Made by a program: the position numbers and the translations under genes | Origin: a virus | Strand: one strand, 5' to 3' | Length of the DNA: 34,188 nucleotides | IMG/VR virus record: IMGVR_UViG_3300030106_005280 | Coordinates: 1-34,188 of that record | Notes under the pieces: generated by a model | Seen by the model: the letters and a program-made list of their open reading frames with translations, nothing else | Databases searched by the model: none | Told to the model about the DNA's origin: nothing | Shown here: piece by piece, positions 22,167 through 31,512 of the stretch | Layout of the letters: every line of letters begins with the position of its first letter | Position numbering within the stretch: position 1 is the first letter of the stretch

Positions 22167-24395
22167 CTACTTGTCCTCAAGCCACGCCTGATTTTCTCGC
22201 ATGAACTTGGTCGGATCGGCTATAAACTCTTGCACTTTTGCATTGGCCTTTTGAGTAGAGCCGTTTTGTGCTTTTGGGCCAAAATTCGCAAAGATTCGGT
22301 TGGCTATCGATTGATGGCCGCCAGCATTTTCCACAAACTTCAGGAGTTTTTGCTTGGCCGCAAGTTCAGCGTCTGTTTGATCGTAGACCATTTGTCCGAG
22401 CCAAGCAGACTGTCTTCTGATTGGGTCCAGAGCACTATTGATCGCTTGCCCTGCCGATTGGGCGTCAAAGAAATTACTGACTGCGCGGCCAACCGGAGAG
22501 GTGCTGCCGGTCGTGGATTGGATATCGCCTTTTTGAGGTACTGTCTTCGGAGCTTGCCTCTTTAATTTCTCTATCTCTCGCTTGTATAGATCGATGCTGA
22601 AATCTATGTCGTCTCTAAAGAATTTCTCTTTGGCGTTATTTTCATCGTTCTCAAGGGCACGCATTTCTGCACTGTCCCAACCTTTGCTATCGCGACTTAT
22701 TTTCTCCCATCTCATCCGGTATCGTTCGAGATAGTCATTAGACTCTCTCCACGCCTGACTTTCTCTGTTGATTTTGTCTTTTAATTGTTCCATGTGCGAG
22801 ATTGCCCGCTCGTAATCTTCAACGGTCCTATCCGCATAATCTATTTTGTCGAGGGCGAAACCAATTTGATCCGCGTAGTTCGAGGCGAGGTCTATCCGAG
22901 TGGTTGCGGCGTCCATTTGCTGATCGCGAACTTCTTCGTATGTGCGTGGGCGATTGAAAGCTAGGCCAGAGCGAAGCTCGGTTTGGAAGTCGATAGAGCT
23001 GGTTTGGTTAGCTCTCGTTCCAACACCCATCCTTTGAAGCGCGGGAAGCGCGGCGTGCACAAGGTCTTGCACTTGTGAAGTTCCGTCGAGATTTGGAGCG
23101 GCTTGCCAAGCCCGAGTAATGGCGTCGAGGTTATATGGGTTGAGGTCGTATTGCTGCGCCAATTGCGACGCGGCAATAGCTGTGTTTCCGTTGATCTGTC
23201 TGTCGGGTCCGACTTGGGCATTTGGCGTGAAATTTTTGCCCTTGCCGTAGTATCTCTCGATAAGTTTTGTGTCTGCCGAAATGTCGGCCTTTCGTGCGGC
23301 ACCGGCTGTTTCTTTGTTCTTTTCCCGCAACTGCATCATTTGGTCTTCGCGGACCTGAGAAAGCTCTGTGCCGACGTAGTCGAGTATTTCATCGATTTCC
23401 GCTCTCTCGAACGAATCCTGCAAGTCTGTCGGCACTCGCCTTTTGATAAGGTTTTCAAGTGCGGCTCTTGCTTGATCGAAATCATTGTATTGAATGGCTC
23501 TGCGTATTTGGGAGCTTTTGAGCGCAAACTCTTGGAGGTCCGTAAACTCTCTACTTGCCCGGTCGTTTATGTCACGTGTCCGTTTATCTTGAACTTGCTT
23601 CGCCTTCTGCTGGACGATGGACACGTACTTGCTAATTATGTCCTTGCTTTCGTCCAGTTTTTTACTGGGGTCGATCTCAGCAATTGATTGCTCAAGCGAT
23701 TTGGATATGTCCATTCCGTCTTTAGCCAGGTCGACGGCTCTATCTATGATCCGGTCATTGTGTCTGGCGTACCAGTCATAGTTCTTTTGCCGAAGTGCTT
23801 CTTGCGCCTGCGTCATCGCTCCCTTGGCTATACCTTTCGGCAAGTTCGTTGCGGCAGCAAGTTCGTCTGCGGTCATATTTGGATTGGAGGCGATAAGCCG
23901 GGTGACCGTCGGCATACTTTCTTCAATCGACTTTACCTTGAGCGCGTTGAAGCGGCCCTCACTGAATTGACCGACAATGCGTTTTGCAATGTCTGGAGTG
24001 CTTTGAAGCTCGGGGTATCGCGCCAAGAAATCTTGTGCAGCACCCGCTAAGTTAGTGCCGCCTGATTGCATGATTGCGTTGTCGATATCGGCTTGCATCG
24101 TGCCCATCACTTTTGCACGAGCTTCCATGTTGCCGTAGGTCCGTTCCAACATGGCTTGGTCATAATTGGACCGATTACGGTCGGCCAAGGTTTGGAGAAC
24201 TGTGCTCGTGGGTAAGACTTTGCCAAGGTAGTTCGAGCCGCCCGCCAATGAATCGCGGTAGGCTTGCAGCTCTTCAAGACTGGCGTAGGGGTTGGCTTTT
24301 TTGTATTCACTCCAGAGCTTCAAGTTGTCGAGGCGGCTCTGCCGATTCTTATCGCCCTTTTCCTCCCATCCTTGTGCAAATGCTGAATAGTCCAT
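22167..24395 (-). CDS. Putative internal virion protein, coiled coil (742 aa)
   Basis: Nearly all helical and rich in Gln, Asp, Arg and Ala, with many heptad segments (for example RTVEDYERAISHMEQLKDK and YKREIEKLKRQAP), and no enzyme motif I recognise. The N-terminus (MDYSAFAQGWEEKGDKNRQS) looks like the start of podovirus internal core proteins. It lies just upstream of the giant protein gene, in the place of the middle internal core protein of T7-like phages, so it is probably packaged inside the capsid and ejected with the DNA; this is from position and shape. The frame extends to 24464, but ATG 24395 follows the previous stop by one base and starts the plausible sequence. Confidence 0.75.
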   Translation of the reverse strand: MDYSAFAQGWEEKGDKNRQSRLDNLKLWSEYKKANPYASLEELQAYRDSLAGGSNYLGKVLPTSTVLQTLADRNRSNYDQAMLERTYGNMEARAKVMGTMQADIDNAIMQSGGTNLAGAAQDFLARYPELQSTPDIAKRIVGQFSEGRFNALKVKSIEESMPTVTRLIASNPNMTADELAAATNLPKGIAKGAMTQAQEALRQKNYDWYARHNDRIIDRAVDLAKDGMDISKSLEQSIAEIDPSKKLDESKDIISKYVSIVQQKAKQVQDKRTRDINDRASREFTDLQEFALKSSQIRRAIQYNDFDQARAALENLIKRRVPTDLQDSFERAEIDEILDYVGTELSQVREDQMMQLREKNKETAGAARKADISADTKLIERYYGKGKNFTPNAQVGPDRQINGNTAIAASQLAQQYDLNPYNLDAITRAWQAAPNLDGTSQVQDLVHAALPALQRMGVGTRANQTSSIDFQTELRSGLAFNRPRTYEEVRDQQMDAATTRIDLASNYADQIGFALDKIDYADRTVEDYERAISHMEQLKDKINRESQAWRESNDYLERYRMRWEKISRDSKGWDSAEMRALENDENNAKEKFFRDDIDFSIDLYKREIEKLKRQAPKTVPQKGDIQSTTGSTSPVGRAVSNFFDAQSAGQAINSALDPIRRQSAWLGQMVYDQTDAELAAKQKLLKFVENAGGHQSIANRIFANFGPKAQNGSTQKANAKVQEFIADPTKFMRENQAWLEDK

Positions 24396-24396
24396 G

Positions 24397-26040
24397 TTAA
24401 GCGCTTCCGTACCACATTGGTTGCGAACTCGACGACGCCCCTGATCCACCAAGATTAAAGGCATCGAAGTTATCTATATCACCCATTGAACCGCCGTAAG
24501 TGGGATCACCCTCCCAAACATAACCCTTCATAAAGTCGGGCTGGCTGTCACCACCTCCAAAGAGGTCACCCCAGTCCGTTGCGAACAGCTCGTCTGACAA
24601 ACCTCTCATGCTGGAGCCAAACCCCTTAGATGCTCCGGCAAGCTGTCCAGCCGTTTGCCCAGCCATCAGATCGGCGCTCCGCATTACACCCGCCTGACTA
24701 GACAGGATGGAGCCGCCCATACCGGCGGCGATACCCATGTAGCGGGACGGGTCATCGATAGACATGCTGTACGGATCGAATACTTGACTTGACGGCATCA
24801 TCCCAACAGCGGCGCTCGGTATGTTAGCCGTTGGGCTAATGCCGGAGCCAACCATGTTCGTTCTGTCGTAGATAGCCGAACCGATACCTATCGGGGCTCG
24901 ATAGCCAGACGCAGTGGATAGGCGTCTGTCGTAAACGCCTGTTGGCAATTGGTTGAGGTAAGCCGCAGGAGCAGTCAACGCGGATCGTGCATCAGTCATT
25001 CGCAGCATTGGATCAAGACCAATGCCCTGTATGCCCGCGACTTCAGCGAGTTGCTGTTGGCGCATGTCTTGGATCGCTCCAGCGTCCGCTTGCGATACGC
25101 CTTGCTGATTCTTGATGAAATTCATGCTGTCGTCATAGGCGCGGTTACGAGCATTCTGATAATCCTGCGCCAGACGTGCAGCGATGGCGGCGCGGCGGTT
25201 TTCGCCTGTTGTGGACAAGTCCATGCCGGTGCGGATGAGGTCCGCTTCCCCAGCAGACGCAACGGCTGATGCCGCTCTGTCTACATCTGCTTGGTACTGC
25301 GATGTACGTCTGTCTATTTCGGACTGAATGTCTGCGGGCGAAAATGTCTGGATGTCTGGCGTTACTTGCAGACCTTGGACAGCCTCATTTAAGCCCGCCT
25401 CCATTCGGCCAATCTGGGCCATGATTGCTTGGTTGCGGGCGAGTGATTCCGCTCGCTCTAACTCTGCCTGTCCTTTGGCGTCGATGTATTCTTGGGCCGC
25501 AAATTCTCGCTCCAGTTCCTTCTGTGCGCGAGCGCGAAGGAATTGGACTTTATCTTCATCTCGTTCACCGCTGACAATCCCCTTAACTTCTTCGAGTTCG
25601 TCGAGAGCTGTCTGTCTTTCTTGTGCCGAGATTGCTTGGTTACGAAGGAACTCTGTTAGCTCGAACTGTCGCTCGCGGGCCGCCGCCTTATCCATTTGAA
25701 TTTGACGTTGGATCGCGATCTCCTGATCGCGCATCTTCTCGGCTTTAAATTCTTCGATGAGTCGCTCTTCTTCGTAACGCTCTCGTCGGCGAATGCCTCT
25801 GTTGATGATTTCTTGTTGTCGTCGATATTCGTTTTCTGCCCGCCGCTCGTTGTCGGCTGCATGGGCCATGTTGAGTTGTTCGCGCTGGATGTTGAGCTGC
25901 TGCTCTTGTATCTCAAACTGCCGCTGTGCTGCCCATTGCTGATATGCGATGGACTGAGCATGTCGTCGGTTGGCCGCCGCCTGTCCCATCATCGACGTAG
26001 CTGCGCCGATGCCAGCGCCGATTATTTGGCCCCAAGCCAT
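24397..26040 (-). CDS. Putative internal virion protein with hydrophobic N-terminus (547 aa)
   Basis: Residues 1-22 are hydrophobic and Gly/Ala-rich (WGQIIGAGIGAATSMMGQAA), then a long Gln/Glu/Arg-rich coiled coil (~25-260, for example IQEQQLNIQREQLN). The C-terminal half is low-complexity and Ser/Gly/Met-rich (SIDDPSRYMGIAAGMGGSIL), ending near DWGDLFGGGDSQPDF. This architecture matches the smaller internal or ejection proteins of podoviruses, in which a membrane-active end and a helical rod help build the conduit for DNA entry. The function is inferred from architecture and gene order. It starts one base after the stop of the preceding gene. Confidence 0.72.
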   Translation of the reverse strand: MAWGQIIGAGIGAATSMMGQAAANRRHAQSIAYQQWAAQRQFEIQEQQLNIQREQLNMAHAADNERRAENEYRRQQEIINRGIRRRERYEEERLIEEFKAEKMRDQEIAIQRQIQMDKAAARERQFELTEFLRNQAISAQERQTALDELEEVKGIVSGERDEDKVQFLRARAQKELEREFAAQEYIDAKGQAELERAESLARNQAIMAQIGRMEAGLNEAVQGLQVTPDIQTFSPADIQSEIDRRTSQYQADVDRAASAVASAGEADLIRTGMDLSTTGENRRAAIAARLAQDYQNARNRAYDDSMNFIKNQQGVSQADAGAIQDMRQQQLAEVAGIQGIGLDPMLRMTDARSALTAPAAYLNQLPTGVYDRRLSTASGYRAPIGIGSAIYDRTNMVGSGISPTANIPSAAVGMMPSSQVFDPYSMSIDDPSRYMGIAAGMGGSILSSQAGVMRSADLMAGQTAGQLAGASKGFGSSMRGLSDELFATDWGDLFGGGDSQPDFMKGYVWEGDPTYGGSMGDIDNFDAFNLGGSGASSSSQPMWYGSA

Positions 26041-26041
26041 T

Positions 26042-27979
26042 TTAGATCGCTCCGATGTTCAGCGCGAATGGGTTCGCTGCCGTACTTAATTCTTCCTCTT
26101 CCTCATCTTGAGATTGCAGGAGTAATAAATACTGCTCTGGCGTCAACGGAGACTGAAGGCCCAAGTCTTCGAACTGGGCAATACCGCCGACCAGAGTATC
26201 GGCGATAGCTTCTCGCGAGAGTTGCTCACGGCGAGCTGCCGCTGCTTCGTCACTGAGGATTTGCGAGCGACGGCTGCCGAGCATCTCCATCATTTCTCTC
26301 AACTCGTCAGTCGCTCGCTCGGCGTTGAAGAGTTCGATCTGCGTCTGAAGCGTATCGATACGGGACTGAGGATCGTCGAGATCGCTCGACGTTCTGAGGG
26401 TGGCATTTCGCAATTCGTCTCGTAGCGCTTGGGCCTGTGTCTCTAGTTCAGATCGCCGTTGGTCGAGTTCTTGAAGTCGAGTGTCAACAGCGCGGACGTT
26501 CTGGTCGATGACGTTCTGGATGTTTCCAACACGACCGCCAGTGTACGCTGATAAATCGCCAGCAACACCACGGTTCGCCGCGATCACAGCGCGTAATGCG
26601 TCCTCATCGGACAATGGGATGTCCTCAAGGCCGACGTTTGCCGCAGTGGCTCTGGCCAACAGATCATCAATCGACGTTGCTCTCTCGCCGAGGACTTCGT
26701 CGAGACGAGATTGAGCTGTGTCTAGCTGACCAAGAGCACCGCTGAAGTCTGTGTCTAGCAGACTTTCATAGCCGCCTATGTCTCCGCGCAAGCCTCCGAT
26801 TCTGTCAGAGATCGCGTTAAGCGCCTCCATCGAGAATGGAGTGCCGCCACGTGCAGCGTCGCTGATGCCCTTCGCTTGTGTCAGGTAGTTGCGGACATCA
26901 CCTGCTATTCGAGACTCTTCGCGAGACCTGTCTGTGAGTAGGGACTGAATGTCTATTCCAAGATCGCCAAGTTCTCTGCGTTCGTCGAGGAAGTCTGTCG
27001 GGAGCAGTGAGCTAAAGCGTCCTATCTCGCGCTCTCGACCTTCGATGCCCTTTTGTAGCTCTTGAAGTTCCGCGAGGTTGCGAATGTCGAGACCTTCTAG
27101 TTGGCCAAGACCTGTGTCTACGAAATCAAGAACACCTGTTTCAAAGTCACTAATGCGACCTTCTTCGGCGGCCCTTTGATCTCGCAGTGCTCCCAATCTT
27201 GCCGCAATGTCTTCGCGGCTGGAGCTAACCTCCGTGAACCCTTCGGGATACATCTGGTCAAAGATGGTCGAAGAAAAATTGCTCATTCGGTTTTGACCAC
27301 GAGCAAGCTCGCGATCAATACGATCCATGTCTTGGATGTCTGCGATAGACATCTGGCCAAGACCAACATCTGCCTCAGACAGCTCCTCCAACAAGCCAGA
27401 CCGAAATGCGTTTATGCGATCTTCTTCTGCGGTACGTTGACCCTGTACGTTGGTGAGTTGAGTTAGCGCGTCGCGGTATTTCTTTCGGTAGTCCTCAATA
27501 AGTGAAAAGTCGGGTCTGTCTAGCGTTGGCGTATCATACACGGAAGCGGACCAGCCGCTGCCGCTGTCGTGGGTGCGGAATTCCGGGACGCGCTCGTCGA
27601 AATCAAGCGTTTCCAAAAAGTCCATGTTGGAGCGAGCGCCTTGTATTTGACGCTGCAATGCGTCTTTTGCTGACTGGTCTCGAAGGTCTTCCATTTGGAA
27701 ACCGTCGCTACCGCCCAGAAAGTCGTTTACAATCCCCGACTGAAAAACGCCTTGGGTGCCAAACGCTGCTGCGTAGGGGTTTATTGTGGAGGTGCCCCCA
27801 TCATTCATGACAGGGTTGTACTGACCTAACGTCCGGTTAAAGTCATCAACCGACTGATTGTATTCCGCCGCCAACCTCTTGTTGTAATCCCGCATTTCCT
27901 GCTTCGCCGCATTGATCTGCGGTGTGTAGTCAGGTGGGGGAGGAGGGGGAGGAGGAGCTGAACCGCCGCCACCGCACAT
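26042..27979 (-). CDS. Repeat-containing coiled-coil virion protein (645 aa)
   Basis: The N-terminus is unusual: MCGGGGSAP followed by eight prolines, then a helical rod. From about residue 160 to 460 there are three to four degenerate tandem units of ~75-85 residues. The clearest two contain QRTAEEDRINAFRSGLLEEL with VGLGQMSIADIQDM, and QRAAEEGRISDFETGVLDFV with TGLGQLEGLDIRNL, each followed by an FSS motif. The rest is Glu/Arg/Leu-rich coiled coil. No catalytic motif is seen. It is probably an internal or tail-associated structural protein. The frame reaches 28084, but ATG 27979 has AAGGAG 7 nt upstream and lies one base after the preceding stop. Confidence 0.7.
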   Translation of the reverse strand: MCGGGGSAPPPPPPPPDYTPQINAAKQEMRDYNKRLAAEYNQSVDDFNRTLGQYNPVMNDGGTSTINPYAAAFGTQGVFQSGIVNDFLGGSDGFQMEDLRDQSAKDALQRQIQGARSNMDFLETLDFDERVPEFRTHDSGSGWSASVYDTPTLDRPDFSLIEDYRKKYRDALTQLTNVQGQRTAEEDRINAFRSGLLEELSEADVGLGQMSIADIQDMDRIDRELARGQNRMSNFSSTIFDQMYPEGFTEVSSSREDIAARLGALRDQRAAEEGRISDFETGVLDFVDTGLGQLEGLDIRNLAELQELQKGIEGREREIGRFSSLLPTDFLDERRELGDLGIDIQSLLTDRSREESRIAGDVRNYLTQAKGISDAARGGTPFSMEALNAISDRIGGLRGDIGGYESLLDTDFSGALGQLDTAQSRLDEVLGERATSIDDLLARATAANVGLEDIPLSDEDALRAVIAANRGVAGDLSAYTGGRVGNIQNVIDQNVRAVDTRLQELDQRRSELETQAQALRDELRNATLRTSSDLDDPQSRIDTLQTQIELFNAERATDELREMMEMLGSRRSQILSDEAAAARREQLSREAIADTLVGGIAQFEDLGLQSPLTPEQYLLLLQSQDEEEEELSTAANPFALNIGAI

Positions 27980-27980
27980 A

Positions 27981-28439
27981 TTACATCTCCTTCTTGAATA
28001 CTGCGGCGCTCTGATCGTACCCAAGGCCGCGATAAAACTTTTCCGCTTTGTCGTTATTGATACCGGCGGAAACACCAAAAACAATTTCGCTTGCGCCCGC
28101 TCTCTTCGCCCACTCTTCGTACTTTTTCAGAAGGCGAACGGCGGCAATGCCGCCGCGCTTTGATGGGTGGACGTAGACTATGAAGTCGTAAGCAACTTTA
28201 ACTTTAGGTGCGAAATAGTGGCTACCGATGTAGCCGCAAACGGCTCCGTTAATTTCACCGTCGTTGTCTTCATTCACGAACATGCCGAACTCTTTCGGGC
28301 TTCTGATCGCATGGAATGTGTAGTTTATCAGATGGTCTTTATCGAAATCGTAGTCTGCAAATACACTTTCCTTGTGCATCACATGCCCAAGCTCAACGAT
28401 CTTCTCGGCATCTTTATCTTCTGCTGGTCTTACCGTCAT
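27981..28439 (-). CDS. GNAT-family N-acetyltransferase (152 aa)
   Basis: A single GNAT domain. The beta-4 strand and acetyl-CoA loop are clear: VYVHPSKRGGIAAVRLLKKY (about 89-107), preceded by VAYDFIV and followed by the C-terminal signature INNDKAEKFYRGLGYDQSA. It would transfer an acetyl group from acetyl-CoA to an amine; the target (host protein, wall precursor, antibiotic-like molecule or virion protein) cannot be told. It sits inside the structural operon, between the tail fibre and a virion protein, so it is expressed late. Its start overlaps the fibre stop (TAATG). Length and domain are normal and complete. Confidence 0.88.
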   Translation of the reverse strand: MTVRPAEDKDAEKIVELGHVMHKESVFADYDFDKDHLINYTFHAIRSPKEFGMFVNEDNDGEINGAVCGYIGSHYFAPKVKVAYDFIVYVHPSKRGGIAAVRLLKKYEEWAKRAGASEIVFGVSAGINNDKAEKFYRGLGYDQSAAVFKKEM

Positions 28440-30001
28440 TAGCTTACAACCTGTACCGCCAAGACAACTTCGAGGTTGGCAGCGCTTGCGTTGTTTGTCG
28501 TGCGGAAGCCTACCCGGACAGTCGATGTCGTGGCGTCTGCTTCTATGGGTGTCGAAAAGGTTGAGGTGATGCCTGACGACGAGACGTTAAGGGTTGAGCC
28601 AGTGGCTACACCGTTGAGCAAGACCTGCACATCGATGGTTCCGGCTGATGTGAAACCAGCGGCTCCTACGATTTGGATCTTTTGCTTGAAGATACGTTTG
28701 ATGTAGGTGTCACCATTGGTTGGTGAGGCGGTTAGATTGTAAAAACTCTCGGTTGAAACGACCGTCGGCAATTGAGAGGACGGTAGTCTGCCGCTGCTGT
28801 CTAGGCTGGCAACGCCGTTTGCTGCTCCTCTTTGTGTCGTGGCGAGCAAGCCACTCTGGAAAGTTGAAGGCGCAACGTATTCGAGCGCGGTTCCTGTGCC
28901 ATTGACCCGGACGACTTTAGCGCTGTCCGATGTTGTAAATGTCGGGAGCGATGACTCTGGGCTTGTGCGAAGGAACTGGCTGCCATCATAAAACTTGAGC
29001 TGGTTCGGGCTGATACTTGTATCCACCCAAAGATCGCCGGATGCGGGGCTTCCCGGTGTTGACGAGGCAACACTAAGTTTGGCCTTTTCGCCGAGGCCAG
29101 TAACAAGGTTGGCCACTTTGGCTTGGGTTATTGCTCCGTCCGCTATTCCGATCTTGGCAAACTGTATAAGTCCTGTAGCCGTGTCGACGTAATCGGACTC
29201 GAACATCATTCCGGTGACGGCTGTCGTAGAGGTGTTCTCTACAGTGACAATCGTAACAAGGTTTCCAGACGGAACGGCTGAGTTGAACGTGACAGTGTTT
29301 GTTTGCGCCTGTGATGTGTAGTCATTGCTGCCACCCTCTCGCTGGAGGAGGCCGTTCTTATACACTTGCAGCTTTGTAGACTCATCGTGAACGAAGCTGA
29401 AAACAGTCTGGCTTGCAGTGGTCAGCGTGTCTGAGCGCGTAAAGCCAGTGATGGCCGTTGCTCTTATCTTATAAATAGAGACGATATGACCTGCCGTTTG
29501 GCCACTGGTAAATGTGACAGCTCCAGCGCTCGACGATCCGGCTGTTGGGCTTGTCGTGTAGTCGTGGGAAGCGCCGGGTCGTTTCAAGACGCCGTTCACA
29601 TAAACGAGAAGCTCGTCCGTGCTGTCGTGTGCGTAGTCGAAAACAGTTTGGGCTGATGTAGCAACCGTGTCTTGGCGACTGTGGATGATCGGTGCGCCGA
29701 TGGTTCCGACATCTTGACCCTTTTCGCCGCGAAGCTCTGCGAGCGTGGCAAGGGTAATCCATCCCTTTTCTGGATCGGTATATTCACCAACGCGATACTG
29801 AAGACCAGCAGAAGAATCTTTGCGTAGTTCGACTGGCCCATCAAAAACTCCGTCGGCGTCGAAAATTTTTGCGAGCAGTTCGGCTAACGTATTTCCGCCA
29901 TACTCCGCTGCGTTGATATAACGCACGAGCTGCTCAAACTCGGTATTTATATTCCCGGAGGAGCCGTAATTCTGGGGAAACTGCTGCCTCAATCGTGCCA
30001 T
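28439..30001 (-). CDS. Tail fibre / receptor-binding protein
   Basis: 520 residues. The N-terminal ~110 residues look like a tail-attachment domain. Then come two copies of a small beta domain resembling the T7 tail-fibre N-terminal repeat (about 115-178 and 195-255: TSAQTVFDYAHDSTDELLVY with NGVLKRPGASHDYTT, and TASQTVFSFVHDESTKLQVY with NGLLQREGGSNDYTS). A Ser/Thr/Gly-rich shaft follows (LWVDTSISPNQLKFYDGSQF), and the C-terminal ~100 residues form an all-beta domain (TIDVQVLLNGVATGSTLNVS). It is likely a homotrimer that recognises the host surface. It starts at ATG 30001, overlapping the previous stop (TAATG). No depolymerase or chaperone motif is visible. Confidence 0.83.
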   Translation of the reverse strand: MARLRQQFPQNYGSSGNINTEFEQLVRYINAAEYGGNTLAELLAKIFDADGVFDGPVELRKDSSAGLQYRVGEYTDPEKGWITLATLAELRGEKGQDVGTIGAPIIHSRQDTVATSAQTVFDYAHDSTDELLVYVNGVLKRPGASHDYTTSPTAGSSSAGAVTFTSGQTAGHIVSIYKIRATAITGFTRSDTLTTASQTVFSFVHDESTKLQVYKNGLLQREGGSNDYTSQAQTNTVTFNSAVPSGNLVTIVTVENTSTTAVTGMMFESDYVDTATGLIQFAKIGIADGAITQAKVANLVTGLGEKAKLSVASSTPGSPASGDLWVDTSISPNQLKFYDGSQFLRTSPESSLPTFTTSDSAKVVRVNGTGTALEYVAPSTFQSGLLATTQRGAANGVASLDSSGRLPSSQLPTVVSTESFYNLTASPTNGDTYIKRIFKQKIQIVGAAGFTSAGTIDVQVLLNGVATGSTLNVSSSGITSTFSTPIEADATTSTVRVGFRTTNNASAANLEVVLAVQVVS

Positions 30002-31512
30002 TATTGCCTCACATTGACCGCGAACCCGATGATCCTCAAGATGCCTCCGCCGCCTTCGGTCGTGAATTCATAACGGGCAGCGCGGTATCTATGAGACCAC
30101 TTGCGTTCATATTGGTTTGAAAGTGGCACATCAGAGAAGTTGTTGTCGTCCGTATCGTCGACTTCAAATACAAGAGTTCCGAGCACGTTATCGTTCTCGT
30201 CGATGCCCCGCATGGTGACGTTACCAACACCAGCGGCTTGGATGACGATGCTGTGCGTTTCTTTCGTGTCAGTTAGGCTGCCGTGCCAGAGGAGTGGTGT
30301 GCGGATTGTCACATTGGGAGCAATGCCGTCGGTTGATTCGATGTTGTTGATGTTGTGTATTCCGCCGCTCGTTCCGAAGATGAGCTGGCCAGCAAGAAAG
30401 TCGCCGGATCGGGCGTTGAGAAAATCCCCGGTTGAAAACTTGGGCGCGGCCTCTCCGCTCTCTGGGTTCATGGCCAGCGTGAGGCGTCTGCAATTTCCAC
30501 CACCCGGTTGCGGGAAAAAGATATGGTAATGAGCCTGGTCTTGGTCGAAGACAGCGCTGATGGATTCCTTGTCGTCTACGCTATCGAACAACTCTCGGTA
30601 TAGAAGATCGATCTTGTCTGACAGGCTGTAACTGTAGACAAGAATGCCATTGTCTTCGGATCGCTTGATGGAGTGGATGCCTGATCGGCTGCAAAACAGA
30701 AGATCGGTTCCGGCATTGACGATACTATTGTGGCTGGCGCATCCGATGTTAATGAATGAATTGTCGTCGAGTATCCAGTTGTTGATGTCAGGATCGATGC
30801 GAAAGATGATTGCCCTGTCTGCGGTAAACACGACAAGGCGGTTCTGTTCGAAAACGCCAAGGCCAGTGATCTCATCGGCAGTGCCGAGAAGGTTGGCCAC
30901 ATCGACAAAGCCCGCCCGCAAGACATTTGTCGAGCTTGGGTCTTCGTCGTCGGAGAAAACATCCTCATTGTCTACACGAGACAGGTGGATTTGCGTTTCT
31001 TTACCCGGTATCCCAGACACGACAAGCCGACGCTGAACAGAAGTTAAGTAAGCTGGGCGCAGTTGATCGAGCGCCCGTGAACTGGTTATGCCAAAATTTA
31101 CGCCGTCGTATTTGTGGACCGGCAATGCTCGGGCCGCGACGAAAACGGTGCGGTTGAATACTGTCGAGGACAGATTTGCGTTGGCAGGGTATGTGAAGGC
31201 AAATGCACTGGCCGATAACTTATGACCACGCTCGGAAATGAGATCGATTTTGCTGCCATCGTTCTCTGCGTAGACAGCTTCTGTTCGCGAAAAGTAACGA
31301 ACATGGTCTACCCGGTTAAGCCCGTCTCTGTGTGTGGCAGTTGCATCGCGAACGATTTGTCCGCGCCAGTCGCATGTAGCGTTGGAAAGGGCGGCCAGAT
31401 GTTGTTGGCTTCCGGTGTCTAGGCTTGTGACATCGCGGCTTGTGTCGAGCCCTTGAAAGTCTTCATAGACAAAGCTCTTTAGCTTGATGCCAGCATTGGA
31501 CTGGGTGGACAT
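30001..31512 (-). CDS. Tail protein, T7 gp12-like nozzle/hub candidate (503 aa)
   Basis: The sequence is dominated by regular beta-strand repeats (RAIIFRIDPDINNWILDD, then DLLFCSRSGIHSIKRSEDNG), as in beta-propeller tail-hub proteins of podoviruses. The N-terminal segment LKSFVYEDFQGLDTSRDVTS and the later VHKYDGVNFGITSSRALDQL resemble the lead-in of such proteins. It follows the adaptor and precedes the fibre, the same order as T7 gp11-gp12-gp17. I infer a role as the nozzle or tail-tube hub to which fibres attach. ATG 31512 overlaps the adaptor stop (TGATG). Confidence 0.75.
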   Translation of the reverse strand: MSTQSNAGIKLKSFVYEDFQGLDTSRDVTSLDTGSQQHLAALSNATCDWRGQIVRDATATHRDGLNRVDHVRYFSRTEAVYAENDGSKIDLISERGHKLSASAFAFTYPANANLSSTVFNRTVFVAARALPVHKYDGVNFGITSSRALDQLRPAYLTSVQRRLVVSGIPGKETQIHLSRVDNEDVFSDDEDPSSTNVLRAGFVDVANLLGTADEITGLGVFEQNRLVVFTADRAIIFRIDPDINNWILDDNSFINIGCASHNSIVNAGTDLLFCSRSGIHSIKRSEDNGILVYSYSLSDKIDLLYRELFDSVDDKESISAVFDQDQAHYHIFFPQPGGGNCRRLTLAMNPESGEAAPKFSTGDFLNARSGDFLAGQLIFGTSGGIHNINNIESTDGIAPNVTIRTPLLWHGSLTDTKETHSIVIQAAGVGNVTMRGIDENDNVLGTLVFEVDDTDDNNFSDVPLSNQYERKWSHRYRAARYEFTTEGGGGILRIIGFAVNVRQ

